This document shows positions 1 to 7,990 of a DNA stretch of 64,000 nucleotides, one piece after another. The notes under the pieces were generated by a model. That model searched no databases. It saw only the letters and a program-made list of their open reading frames with translations, and was not told the DNA's origin. The DNA is from Pseudomonadota bacterium (lineage in GTDB: Bacteria > Pseudomonadota > Gammaproteobacteria > Steroidobacterales > Steroidobacteraceae). The DNA is taken from contig JAJZDX010000020.1 in the NCBI GenBank assembly GCA_021805865.1, forward strand, positions 25,761 through 89,760, given 5' to 3'. Position numbers and translations under genes: made by a program. Numbering within the stretch: position 1 is the first letter of the stretch; each line of letters starts with the position of its first letter.

Positions 1-1
1 C

Positions 2-271
2 GCCGAGGCCGGCCTGCCCTTCATCGCCGTCCGGGTCATCGTCGATACCGCCGGCGAGGATCTGCCGCGGGCGGTGCTCGCCGCGAGCGGGGGGGCGCAC
101 CCGTCCCTCCTCAGGCTGTTGGCGGGGCTCGCGCTCGCGCCCCGGGAGATCGGCGCGCTGATCCGCCTGGCGGGGCGGTTTCGGGCCGCGTGCGCCGTGC
201 TGGCGTCGATCGGGGAGCCGGGGCTGCCGGCGCAGCGGGCGCTGACCGCAGCGCAATGGGGCGCGGGTTGA
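2..271 (+). CDS. hpnG: Hopanoid-associated phosphorylase HpnG, 3' end only
   Basis: The window opens inside this gene; 89 codons of its C-terminus are seen. The fragment begins with a PNP/MTAP-like core segment (FIAVRVIVDTAGEDLP) followed by a helical tail rich in Ala, Leu and Arg, as in HpnG nucleoside-phosphorylase-like proteins. HpnG removes adenine from adenosylhopane to give ribosylhopane in hopanoid side-chain synthesis. It overlaps the start of hpnA by 16 bases, so the two are probably translationally coupled. The call rests on this short fragment plus the hpnA neighbour. Confidence 0.7.
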   Translation, partial: AEAGLPFIAVRVIVDTAGEDLPRAVLAASGGAHPSLLRLLAGLALAPREIGALIRLAGRFRAACAVLASIGEPGLPAQRALTAAQWGAG

Positions 272-1254
272 AAGCGCTGGTGACGGGAGCCACGGGCTTC
301 GTCGGCGCGGCGCTTGCGAGAACGCTCTGTGCGGCGGGCTGGCAGGTGCGCGTGCTGGTGCGCGCCGGCTCCGACCGGCGCAACCTGCGCGCCCTGACCC
401 TCGAGGCGGTGCCCGGGGATCTCACCGATCCGGCCTCCCTTCGGCGGGCGGTCGAGCGCTGCGATGCGGTCTTTCACGCCGCCGCCGACTACCGGCTGTG
501 GGTGCCCGATCCCGAGCAGATGTATCGGGCCAATGTCGAGGGAACGCAGAATCTGCTCGAAGCGGCCCACCGCGCCGGCGTGGCGCGCATCGTGTACACG
601 AGCAGTGTCGCGACCATCGGGCTGCCGGCCGATGGCGGCCCCGGCACCGAGGCGACGCCGGTGCGCCTCGAGGACATGGTCGGTCACTACAAGCGCTCGA
701 AGTTCCTGGCGGAGCAGAAGGCGCTGGAGGCGGCCGCGGGCGGTGTGCCCGTGGTGATCGTCAATCCCGCCGCTCCGGTGGGGCCGCGGGACATCAAGCC
801 CACGCCGACCGGCAGGATCGTGCTCGATGCGGCGTTGGGACGGACGCCGGCCTATGTCGATACCGGGCTCAATGTGGTGCACGTCGATGACGTCGCCTCG
901 GGGCACGTGCTGGCGTTTCACCACGGCCGTGTCGGGGAGCGTTATATCCTGGGCGGAGAGAATCTGCCGCTGCGGCAGATCCTGCTCGAGGTGACACGGC
1001 TCGCCGGACGCTCCCCGCCGCGCGTACGCCTGCCTCACGGCGTGGTGTTGCCCATCGCGTACGCGGCGGAGTGGTTCGCGAGGCTGACCGGCCGGCCGAC
1101 CCGCGTCACGGTCGACAGCGTGCGGATGGCCCGCAAGCGCATGTATTTCTCGAGCGACAAGGCCGTGGGCGAGCTCGGCTACCGCTTCAGGCCCGCGAGC
1201 CTCGCGTTCGAGGACGCCCTGCGCTGGTTCCGCGAGGAGGGGTATCTCAGCTAG
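256..1254 (+). CDS. hpnA: Hopanoid-associated sugar epimerase HpnA
   Basis: A 332-residue NAD-dependent epimerase/dehydratase of the extended SDR type. The Rossmann glycine motif TGATGFVGAALA lies near residue 10; the SDR catalytic region shows a Ser-Ser pair (YTSSVATIG) and a Y-x3-K motif (HYKRSKFLAEQKA). Length and layout match HpnA, often misannotated as dihydroflavonol reductase, which occurs in hopanoid gene clusters. The ATG at 256 is chosen because the Rossmann strand begins just behind it; upstream in-frame codons fall inside hpnG. The precise substrate of HpnA is not settled. Its stop codon shares the palindrome CTAG with the stop of the convergent gene. Confidence 0.85.
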   Translation: MGRGLKALVTGATGFVGAALARTLCAAGWQVRVLVRAGSDRRNLRALTLEAVPGDLTDPASLRRAVERCDAVFHAAADYRLWVPDPEQMYRANVEGTQNLLEAAHRAGVARIVYTSSVATIGLPADGGPGTEATPVRLEDMVGHYKRSKFLAEQKALEAAAGGVPVVIVNPAAPVGPRDIKPTPTGRIVLDAALGRTPAYVDTGLNVVHVDDVASGHVLAFHHGRVGERYILGGENLPLRQILLEVTRLAGRSPPRVRLPHGVVLPIAYAAEWFARLTGRPTRVTVDSVRMARKRMYFSSDKAVGELGYRFRPASLAFEDALRWFREEGYLS

Positions 1255-2645
1255 AAGGGAAAGCCGATTCCGGTGAACACCGCGGTGCCCTCACTGCCCC
1301 TGCCGATGTCGACATAACCGACGACCGAGGGCGGGGCGATGCCGCGAAAGCCGATGCCCACGACGTTGTGCAGATGATAGAGCGGCAGAAAGCCGTGGTT
1401 GAAGACCCGGCCGGTGTCGAAGAACGGGGTTACCTGGATCTCGATGTGGGTCGAGAGCGCATGGAAGGACAGGACGGTCTTGCGCAGCTCGATGTTCGCC
1501 ACCAGAGCGTTGCGGGCGTAGAAGCGCGAGGTGCCGTAGCCGCGCAGCGGCTGCGAGCCGCCGATCACATCCTCATCGCCCCCCAGGCTGCTCAGCCCCC
1601 AGAAGGGTACGTGATTGGCCGTCGGCTCGTAGCGCACGTCGAAATGCGTCGCCACGGTGAGGGTCCGGCTCGGTGACCAGTAAAAGCGCGCATCGACCCC
1701 GGTCTCGGTGAACAGGGAGTCGCCGATGTCGACGTTGCGGCTGGCGATGCCGCCGTAGGCGATGACGTAGGCGCCGCGAGTCGGGATGACGACGTTGTTG
1801 CGCGTGTCGTAGACCATCGAGACGCGGTTGAGCAGCTCGTGCGTGGTGCCGAGGCCCAGGATGTCCTTGAAGCGCTGGGTGATCGAGGGCAGGTGGATGA
1901 GGCGGCTCGCCCCGATCTTCACCTTGCGGGCGATGAAGGTGTAGGCGAGCTGCCAGGCGTGCGTGATGTTCCAGCCGACCGTGCCGTTGACCCACATCTG
2001 CTGGTCCGTGTAGACGGTCTGATTGATCCGCAGCGAGTTGTTGCCGATGCCGTAGAATCGCGGCGTGCCGTTGCGGTCGTAGACGGCCTCGACGCTCCAG
2101 GACAGCAGGCTGTCGCGCAGCCGGCCCGTCTCGAACTTCCCGTCGAAGCCGCTCTGCACGTGCTGGTTCGCGCCCCCGGTGAGGAACCACTGTGTGTTCG
2201 GCGAGGGATATTCGTAAATGCGCGCGTCCCAGCCCCAGCCGAAGTAGGGATTGTAGTTGACGTCCGGCGCGATGATGCGCGTGATCTGACCGGCCGAATT
2301 GGTGTGCAGGATTGTCGGGATGACGCCGAGCGTGGTGCCGCTCAGGGGATCGACGGCGGTGAGGGGCACCGGCAGCACCGGCCAGGTGGTCGGATTGAGC
2401 CAGTTGATCTTGTGCGAGGCCCGCTCGGAGACCGCGGCCGCGGCGTGCGCGCGCCGCGCGGTGGCGCGGGCGGCGGTGCGGGCCGCCGCGGGGCTCGGCG
2501 CCGAGGGACCGGTGGCGGGCGGGCTCGTGCGCTGCGCGGCCCGGGCGGCGCTCGCCAGGCACGCGGCGATCGCCGCGATCACGGCCGCGCGCAGCCGTGT
2601 GGGATCTTGCCAAGCTTTGCGAGGGTTCCTGGGCAGATGGATCAT
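1251..2645 (-). CDS. Omp85/BamA-like outer-membrane beta-barrel protein
   Basis: About 464 residues. An N-terminal signal segment (Arg-rich n-region, then an Ala-rich core ending near ARAAQ) is followed by an Ala/Pro/Arg-rich linker of about 50 residues. The rest has alternating hydrophobic residues and many aromatic strand ends. The C-terminus reads FTGIGFPF, with the terminal phenylalanine expected of a BAM substrate. It resembles the barrel half of surface-antigen D15 proteins, with no room for POTRA domains. Function is unknown; candidates are lipid or protein transfer at the outer membrane. It runs against hpnA and diverges from hpnB, so a link to hopanoid transport is possible but unproven. 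A start 21 bases upstream (2666) is also possible. Confidence 0.6.
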   Translation of the reverse strand: MIHLPRNPRKAWQDPTRLRAAVIAAIAACLASAARAAQRTSPPATGPSAPSPAAARTAARATARRAHAAAAVSERASHKINWLNPTTWPVLPVPLTAVDPLSGTTLGVIPTILHTNSAGQITRIIAPDVNYNPYFGWGWDARIYEYPSPNTQWFLTGGANQHVQSGFDGKFETGRLRDSLLSWSVEAVYDRNGTPRFYGIGNNSLRINQTVYTDQQMWVNGTVGWNITHAWQLAYTFIARKVKIGASRLIHLPSITQRFKDILGLGTTHELLNRVSMVYDTRNNVVIPTRGAYVIAYGGIASRNVDIGDSLFTETGVDARFYWSPSRTLTVATHFDVRYEPTANHVPFWGLSSLGGDEDVIGGSQPLRGYGTSRFYARNALVANIELRKTVLSFHALSTHIEIQVTPFFDTGRVFNHGFLPLYHLHNVVGIGFRGIAPPSVVGYVDIGRGSEGTAVFTGIGFPF

Positions 2646-2845
2646 GCGTTTTTCGGCAGTCAGCACATTCTGCGCGGCGTTTGACCGCGGCTCCGGGTGC
2701 AGAGGGTCGGGCAGGCCGCTCCGGCACTCTGCCGGCTCGCCGCGCAGGCGGGCGGATGCGAGGAGATGCAGGCGGCCGGCGGATTATATCGATGTGCGGC
2801 GGTTTGGGGCATGATCCTGTGCAGGACTCGTTGTGGATTCGTGCC

Positions 2846-4000
2846 GTGACATTTACCGATCTCGCCGCGGCGGTGCCGCTCGCCATCTGGCTGTACCTTC
2901 TGCTGCTGCGCGGCCGTTTCTGGGTGCCGCGCGAGCTGGCGCCGCCCTCGCGCGAGACGCGCGCCAGCGTGATCGCCGTCGTCCCGGCGCGCAACGAGGC
3001 GGCGACGATCGCACGGGCGGTGCGCTCGCTCCTCGAGCAGGAGCTGCCCGTTGCGCTGCGCGTCATCGTCGTGGACGACGGCAGCACCGATGGCACCGCG
3101 GAGGCGGCGCGCGCGGCGGCGGCGGCGGCGGGCGCGGCTGAGCGGTTGACCGTGCTGCCCGGTGCGCCGTTGCAACAGGGATGGACCGGAAAACTCTGGG
3201 CCATGTCGCAAGGCGTCGCGGCGGCAACACAGTTCGGCCCCGATTATCTGCTCTTCACCGATGCTGACATCGAGCACGACCGTCACAACGTCGCCGCGCT
3301 CACCGCTCACGCCGAGGCGCACCGTCTCGATCTGACTTCGTTGATGGTGAGGCTCTCGACCGTCACGTTCGCCGAGCGCTGCCTGATTCCGGCCTTCGTG
3401 TTTTTCTTCTTCAAGCTCTACCCGCCGCGGTGGATCGGCTCGGCGCGCTCGGGCGTGGCGGGCGCCGCCGGCGGCTGCATCCTGATCCGTCCGGCGGCGC
3501 TCGAGCGTGCCGGCGGGCTTGCGGCGATCCGCGGCCGGATCATCGATGACTGCGCGCTGGCCGCGGCCGTCAAGGGCAGCGGCGGCTCGCTCTGGCTCGG
3601 CCTCACGCGCACGACGCGCAGCCTGCGCATCTACGGCTCCTTCGCCGAGATCGGCGCCATGATCTCGCGCACGGCGTTCAACCAGCTGCGCCATTCCTGG
3701 TGGCGCCTCGCTGCGGCGCTGCTCGGGCTGTTGGTCACGTATCTCGCGCCGCCGGTGCTCGCATGGTCGGGGGTGCCGGCGCTCGCGGCCTGCGCCGCCG
3801 CGGCCTGGGTGTTGATGACCCTGTGCTACCTGCCGATGGTGCGCTTCCATCGGATCCCGCCGCTCTATGCGCTGCTGCTGCCGGCGGTCGCGCTGTTTTA
3901 TGCCGGCGCCACGCTGCACTCGGCGGTGCGCTACGCCCTGGGCAGGGGCGGGCAATGGAAGGGCAGGGCGCAGGATGCGCGCGCCGCGGGCGGCGCCTGA
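2846..4000 (+). CDS. hpnB: Hopene-associated glycosyltransferase HpnB
   Basis: Family 2 glycosyltransferase of about 384 residues, the usual HpnB length. An N-terminal membrane helix (AAAVPLAIWLYLLLL) precedes the GT2 core. That core has VVPARNEAATIARAVRSLL as nucleotide-binding strand, VVDDGSTDGT, and the acidic LFTDADIEH metal-binding motif. C-terminal hydrophobic segments (LLGLLVTYLAPPVLAW; LLLPAVALFYAGATL) give two or three more helices, so it is an inner-membrane enzyme. The GTG at 2846 gives the family-typical N-terminus; TTG 2831 and ATG 2792 are in-frame alternatives. The next gene starts 3 bases after its stop, indicating an operon. Confidence 0.85.
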   Translation: MTFTDLAAAVPLAIWLYLLLLRGRFWVPRELAPPSRETRASVIAVVPARNEAATIARAVRSLLEQELPVALRVIVVDDGSTDGTAEAARAAAAAAGAAERLTVLPGAPLQQGWTGKLWAMSQGVAAATQFGPDYLLFTDADIEHDRHNVAALTAHAEAHRLDLTSLMVRLSTVTFAERCLIPAFVFFFFKLYPPRWIGSARSGVAGAAGGCILIRPAALERAGGLAAIRGRIIDDCALAAAVKGSGGSLWLGLTRTTRSLRIYGSFAEIGAMISRTAFNQLRHSWWRLAAALLGLLVTYLAPPVLAWSGVPALAACAAAAWVLMTLCYLPMVRFHRIPPLYALLLPAVALFYAGATLHSAVRYALGRGGQWKGRAQDARAAGGA

Positions 4001-4002
4001 GC

Positions 4003-4779
4003 GTGGACCTCGACCCCGGCCGCATCGACCTGTGGTGCGCCTGCATCGAGGACATCGAGGAGGCGGGCCTCCTGCCACGCTATGCTGCGCTGCTCGGGAC
4101 GCAGGAGCTGGCGCGCATGGAGCGCATGCACTTCGCCCGGGACCGGCGGCGCGATCTGGTGGCGCGTGCGCTCGTGCGCACCGTGCTGTCGCGCTACGCG
4201 GCGCCGGAGCCGCGGGAGTGGGTGTTTCGCGCCGATGTCCACGGACGCCCGCGGATCGCAAACCCGCCTCCCGGGCCGGGCATCGAGTTCAATCTTTCGC
4301 ACTCCGGCGGGCTGGTCGTGCTCGGCGTCGGCACCGGCTGCGCGCTCGGCGTCGATGTCGAGAGCATCTCGCGCAACACCGACACGGACCGGCTGGACCG
4401 CTATTTCGCCCCGAGGGAGCGCGAGGCGCTGCTCGAGCTGCCCGAAGCGCAGCGGCGGCGGCGGTTCTTCGAGCTCTGGACGCTCAAGGAGTCGTACCTG
4501 AAGGCGAGAGGGGAGGGCCTCAGGCTGGCGCTCGATGCGTTCGCGTTCGACTTCACGGGCGAGCGCGGCCTGCGGCTCTCCTTCGAGCCGCGGCTCGCCG
4601 ACTCGCCGCGCCGCTGGCGGTTCTGGCAGTTCACGCCGCGCACGGATCATGTCGCGGCGGTGTGTGCCGGGCGGGGCGAGCCGCCGGAGGGTGAGCCGCG
4701 GCTCACCGTGCGCGAGGTCGTGCCGCTCGCGTGGGAGAAGGTGGTGCAGGTGGGCTTCTCGCGCTGCGGCCCGGATTAG
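4003..4779 (+). CDS. 4'-phosphopantetheinyl transferase, Sfp type
   Basis: A 258-residue Sfp/Gsp-type enzyme that moves phosphopantetheine from CoA to a carrier-protein serine. Family motifs are present: FNLSHSGGLVVLGV, the magnesium-binding GVDVESI, and the WTLKESYLKARGEGL helix (KEA-type, here KES). Sfp-like size rather than the 120-residue AcpS type suggests it serves secondary-metabolite or fatty-acid carrier proteins. The GTG start lies 3 bases after hpnB, so it is probably cotranscribed with it. No NRPS or PKS genes appear in the window, so the partner carrier protein is unknown. Its last codons overlap the end of the convergent peptidase-like gene by 4 bases. Confidence 0.85.
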   Translation: MDLDPGRIDLWCACIEDIEEAGLLPRYAALLGTQELARMERMHFARDRRRDLVARALVRTVLSRYAAPEPREWVFRADVHGRPRIANPPPGPGIEFNLSHSGGLVVLGVGTGCALGVDVESISRNTDTDRLDRYFAPREREALLELPEAQRRRRFFELWTLKESYLKARGEGLRLALDAFAFDFTGERGLRLSFEPRLADSPRRWRFWQFTPRTDHVAAVCAGRGEPPEGEPRLTVREVVPLAWEKVVQVGFSRCGPD

Positions 4780-6500
4780 GGGCGCGCGCCCGCCCCGGCT
4801 CGTTGGGCCATCATCGCCGCGCGCGCCGCCCGATAGGGGCTGTCGGCAGACCAGTCGGGCCATTGCGCGCTGTTGGCGAGATGGCGGCCCACCAGGTAGA
4901 GCGTCTGGATGTCCTCCAGGGTGCCGCCGAGGTGCCAGTGGGGATCGAACACGTCGCGGGGCGTGTGGTAGCGGCGCAGGAGATAGCTGCGCAAAGCGGC
5001 CTCGCCGGCGGCGCGGCCGCCCTCGATCAGGTCGAGGCCGGGACCGGCGAGCAGCGCCGGCACCCCCGCCCGGGCGAAGCTGTACTGATCGGAGCGGTAA
5101 AACAGGCCGGTCTGCGGCGCGCCGGCCGGCGAGGGCGTGCGGCCCTGCAGCGCCAGCATCCCTCGCAGGTCATCCTCGAGCTGCGACTGGCCGGCGCCGA
5201 AGACCGTCATGTCGCGCGCCCGCCCGAGGATGGGCCAGTCATCGATGTTGATGTCGGCCACGGTCTCGCTCAGGGGAAAGGCCGGATGCTCGATGTAATA
5301 GCGCGAGCCGGCCTCACCGGCCTGCTCCAGTGTCGGCAGGAGGAACAGGACACTGCGCCCGGGGCGCTTGCGGTGCGCGAAGGTGTCGGCGATCTCGAGC
5401 AGGGCGGCCACGCCGGCGGCGTTGGCGATCGCGCCGTGCAAGACCTCGGTGCGCCCGCGCGCCGTGCGCATCCGCCCCAGGCCGTCCCAGTGGGCGCTGT
5501 AGATCACCACCTGATCGGGGTGGCGGCTGCCCTTGAGGAGCGCGAGCACGTTGTCCGACCAGCTGTAGCGGATCGAGCTGCGCAGGGTGATCGAGGCTGT
5601 GGCATCGAGCGCGCGGGGCTCGAAGGCGCGATGGGCCGCCTCGGCCGCCAGTGTCTTCAGGCTCACTCCGGCTGCGCGGAACAGGCGCTCGGCCGCCCGG
5701 TGGGTGAGCGAACCCGCCACGGCGAGCCGAGGAGCGGGGGCGACGCTCGCCGGCAGGGCCTGCTGCATGCCGGTGCCGGCATTGCGCACGGCGGCCCATG
5801 GCGTGCCCGAGGCCGCGGTCGAGTGAATGACGAAGCAGGCCGCGGCGCCCATGCGCGCGGCCTGTTCGTACTTGTACAGCCGGCGTCCGTAGCGGCTCGT
5901 CGCGCGGCCGTTGAGCCGCCGCGGATCCCCGCTCGCGTACCCCGGATCGCCGCTGAGCACGATGACCGTCTTGCCCTGGACGTTGACGTCCCGATAATCG
6001 TTCCACCGCCACCGCGGCGCATCGATCCCGTAGCCCACGAAGACGATGGGAGAGTCTTTCAGCACGAGCAGCGGCTTGGCCTGCTGCGTGCCAACCAACA
6101 TGTCAGTGCCGTAAGCGAAGCGCTGGGTGCCGTGGGGCAGATGGATCTCAAGAGGGACGCCGGTGCCCCGCAGTCGCGTCGAGACCACCGGCACGGCCTG
6201 CAGCCACGTGCCGTGGTTGCCCGGGGCGAGGCCCATGTGCTTGAGCTGCTCGACCAGGTAATGGGTCGTCAGCACCTCGCCACGGGTGTCGGGCTTGCGG
6301 CCCTCGAAGGCGTTGGAAGAGAGCACCCGGTCGAATCGAAGGAAATCCGCGCCGGTGATCCGCGGTGCGAGGGTCACCGCCATCGGCGGCGGGGTGGGGG
6401 ATGCGGGGCGCGTCACCGCGGTCACGGGAGCCGGCTGCGGGACATGCATGTGGCAGGCCGCCAGGAGGAGGGGGGAGAGGATGAGCGGGGCGCGGCGCAT
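4776..6500 (-). CDS. M28-family peptidase-like lipoprotein lacking key metal ligands
   Basis: 574 residues, with an apparent lipobox (LAAC, Cys 15) after a short hydrophobic signal, so probably an outer-membrane lipoprotein. The fold matches M28 metallopeptidases with an inserted PA-like region. Histidine and aspartate of AHWDGLG (about residue 336), the INIDD aspartate (about 417) and the late YHTPRD histidine (about 510) are kept. The usual G-A-x-D-N metal-bridging aspartate is replaced in GAIANAAG (about 353-360). The E-E pair reads LEQAGEAGS (about 390): the general-base Glu stays, but the adjacent zinc-ligand Glu is Gln. This suggests loss of the two-zinc site and a non-catalytic or altered role. 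It is otherwise full length and unbroken. Confidence 0.75.
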   Translation of the reverse strand: MRRAPLILSPLLLAACHMHVPQPAPVTAVTRPASPTPPPMAVTLAPRITGADFLRFDRVLSSNAFEGRKPDTRGEVLTTHYLVEQLKHMGLAPGNHGTWLQAVPVVSTRLRGTGVPLEIHLPHGTQRFAYGTDMLVGTQQAKPLLVLKDSPIVFVGYGIDAPRWRWNDYRDVNVQGKTVIVLSGDPGYASGDPRRLNGRATSRYGRRLYKYEQAARMGAAACFVIHSTAASGTPWAAVRNAGTGMQQALPASVAPAPRLAVAGSLTHRAAERLFRAAGVSLKTLAAEAAHRAFEPRALDATASITLRSSIRYSWSDNVLALLKGSRHPDQVVIYSAHWDGLGRMRTARGRTEVLHGAIANAAGVAALLEIADTFAHRKRPGRSVLFLLPTLEQAGEAGSRYYIEHPAFPLSETVADINIDDWPILGRARDMTVFGAGQSQLEDDLRGMLALQGRTPSPAGAPQTGLFYRSDQYSFARAGVPALLAGPGLDLIEGGRAAGEAALRSYLLRRYHTPRDVFDPHWHLGGTLEDIQTLYLVGRHLANSAQWPDWSADSPYRAARAAMMAQRAGAGARP

Positions 6501-6674
6501 GCAGTCGTGCGGGTGCTCTGGGGCGTCACGCCCGGCGAAGCAGGCTCCGGGCGGACCCGGAGTGGCTCACGCCGTGCGGCGCGGACGGGCATGATAAGGG
6601 GATCGCCCCCGGCACGGGGGTTACGAATTCTTCATCGTGCGATCGGCCGAGCGTCCCGGATCGGGCGCGCCGGC

Positions 6675-7067
6675 TTATGCCGAGGCGGGGCTCGAGGCGC
6701 CCTCACGTGGGGTGCAGATCCGGGCGGCCAGGGCGTGTCCGAGCCCCATGGCGATGAGGCCCACGAGCAAATGCGCGCTCTGGACGATCCAGTGCAGCGA
6801 TCCGGGCAGGAGCCCCACCTGCAACCCCCCCAGGACCGGGACCACGAAGCTCCACACCAGCACCCACGCCGCCATGCCCCGTGCTCGAGGCACCCCGAGC
6901 GCGAGCGCGGCGAGCGCCCACATGCACAGCACGAACAGGCCCCCGAGCGCCATGTGCAGCGGGATGAGCGACAGGGCGTGATCGGTCCAGAAGAGGGCGC
7001 CGAGCACGAGGAGCGCGATGCCGATCAGGCCGAAGAGCGCGCGGATGATGCGGGTGGCAGTCTGCAT
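6675..7067 (-). CDS. Small four-helix inner-membrane protein, unknown function
   Basis: About 130 residues from the ATG giving MQTATRIIRALFG; an upstream ATG at 7091 is possible but adds only a few polar residues. Four hydrophobic segments are visible: IIRALFGLIGIALLVLGALF, MALGGLFVLCMWALAALAL, MAAWVLVWSFVVPVLGGL and SAHLLVGLIAMGLGHALAA. A conserved-looking histidine sits between helices (PLHMALGG). No family was recognised. It stands alone between the M28-like gene and a non-coding stretch. Confidence 0.5.
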   Translation of the reverse strand: MQTATRIIRALFGLIGIALLVLGALFWTDHALSLIPLHMALGGLFVLCMWALAALALGVPRARGMAAWVLVWSFVVPVLGGLQVGLLPGSLHWIVQSAHLLVGLIAMGLGHALAARICTPREGASSPASA

Positions 7068-7091
7068 GGCAGCCTCCGGGGCAATTGACAT

Positions 7092-7399
7092 CTACTCGTG
7101 AAGCCGGAAGATTCCTCCGGGCCGGAGCCTTGGCCCCTCCGGCGCGAGGTCTTTCGATGGCCGGGTCCCGCTTCGCTCTCGAGCGAAGCGGTGGAAGTCG
7201 TTTCGAGACTGTATATTACGCCAGCCTGCGTCTGCCGCACAATTGGCGGGCGGTGCCGCCCGCGCGGCCGCAGGACGGTGCCCTCGCGTGCCGGCGCCCG
7301 GCCTGCAAGCCGGCCTCGGCCCGGGGCAACCGGCTGCAATCGCCCCCTCGTACGACCGGCTCGCACGGGGCGGCGGGCCGATCATCGAGAGGCAGCTGA
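7092..7399. other. 308-base intergenic region with a perfect stem-loop
   Basis: No convincing gene is seen on either strand. The stretch separates a minus-strand membrane-protein gene from the plus-strand sixA, so it must hold divergent promoters. A perfect 10-bp hairpin lies at 7168-7191, and a tATATT-like -10 candidate sits near 7211-7216. Confidence 0.5.
7168..7191. repeat. Perfect 10-bp inverted repeat with CTCG tetraloop
   Basis: CCGCTTCGCT and AGCGAAGCGG pair without mismatch around a CTCG loop. There is no T-run, so it is not a classical intrinsic terminator. It lies between divergent genes and could be a leader hairpin or operator. Confidence 0.5.
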
Positions 7400-7900
7400 A
7401 TGGACTTGTTGATCGTGCGACACGCCATCGCCGCCGAGCCCAATCCGAAGCGATGGCCGGATGACCGGCAGCGCCCGCTCACGGCCGAAGGGTCGCTGCG
7501 GGCGCGGCGGGCAGCCGCGGGGTTGAAGCATATCGCGGAGCCTCCGGCGCTGCTGCTGACGAGCCCTCTGGTGCGGGCCCGGCAGACCGCCGCCATCCTC
7601 TCGGAGTGTGCCGGCTGGCCCGAAGCGCTCGAGTGCGCGGCGCTCGCTCCCGAGGCCTCTGCCGAGGCGGTGCTCAAAGCCCTGCAGGCCCGACCTCACG
7701 AGCGGATCGCGGTCGTGGGGCATCAGCCGTGCCTCGGCCGGCTCATCGCCCACTGCCTGCCCGGTGCGCTGCATCCGCAGGCGATCGAGCTGAAGAGGTT
7801 CGGCGTCGCCTGGCTCGCCTTCGAGGGGATCGCACGCCCGGAAGGCGCGGTCCTGCGCTGGCTGCTCGCACCGGGCGTTCTGCGAGCGGTCCGCCGGTAG
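7400..7900 (+). CDS. sixA: Phosphohistidine phosphatase SixA
   Basis: A 166-residue histidine-phosphatase-superfamily protein of SixA size. The catalytic RH motif is at the start (LLIVRHAIAAE); the second arginine region (TSPLVRARQTAAIL) and the later catalytic histidine (AVVGHQPCLGRLIA) are both present. SixA dephosphorylates phosphohistidine on HPt domains or the nitrogen phosphotransferase protein NPr. The ATG at 7400 places the RH motif at residues 7-8, as in relatives. The dehydrogenase gene follows 90 bases later on the same strand and may be cotranscribed. Confidence 0.8.
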   Translation: MDLLIVRHAIAAEPNPKRWPDDRQRPLTAEGSLRARRAAAGLKHIAEPPALLLTSPLVRARQTAAILSECAGWPEALECAALAPEASAEAVLKALQARPHERIAVVGHQPCLGRLIAHCLPGALHPQAIELKRFGVAWLAFEGIARPEGAVLRWLLAPGVLRAVRR

Positions 7901-7990
7901 CGCCCGCTCCGCAGCCATGCGTCTGTTCGGAAGATAGTGATCGGTCATAATGGGCGCACACCCGGGTGGGCGCGTGGAAGGAGACACATC

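Noticed and set aside
4731..7088. A 785-codon open frame on the plus strand opposite the M28-like gene and the small membrane protein gene
   Set aside because: Composition is Arg/Gly/Ala-rich without any domain; the opposite strand encodes recognised proteins. It is a shadow of high-GC coding DNA.
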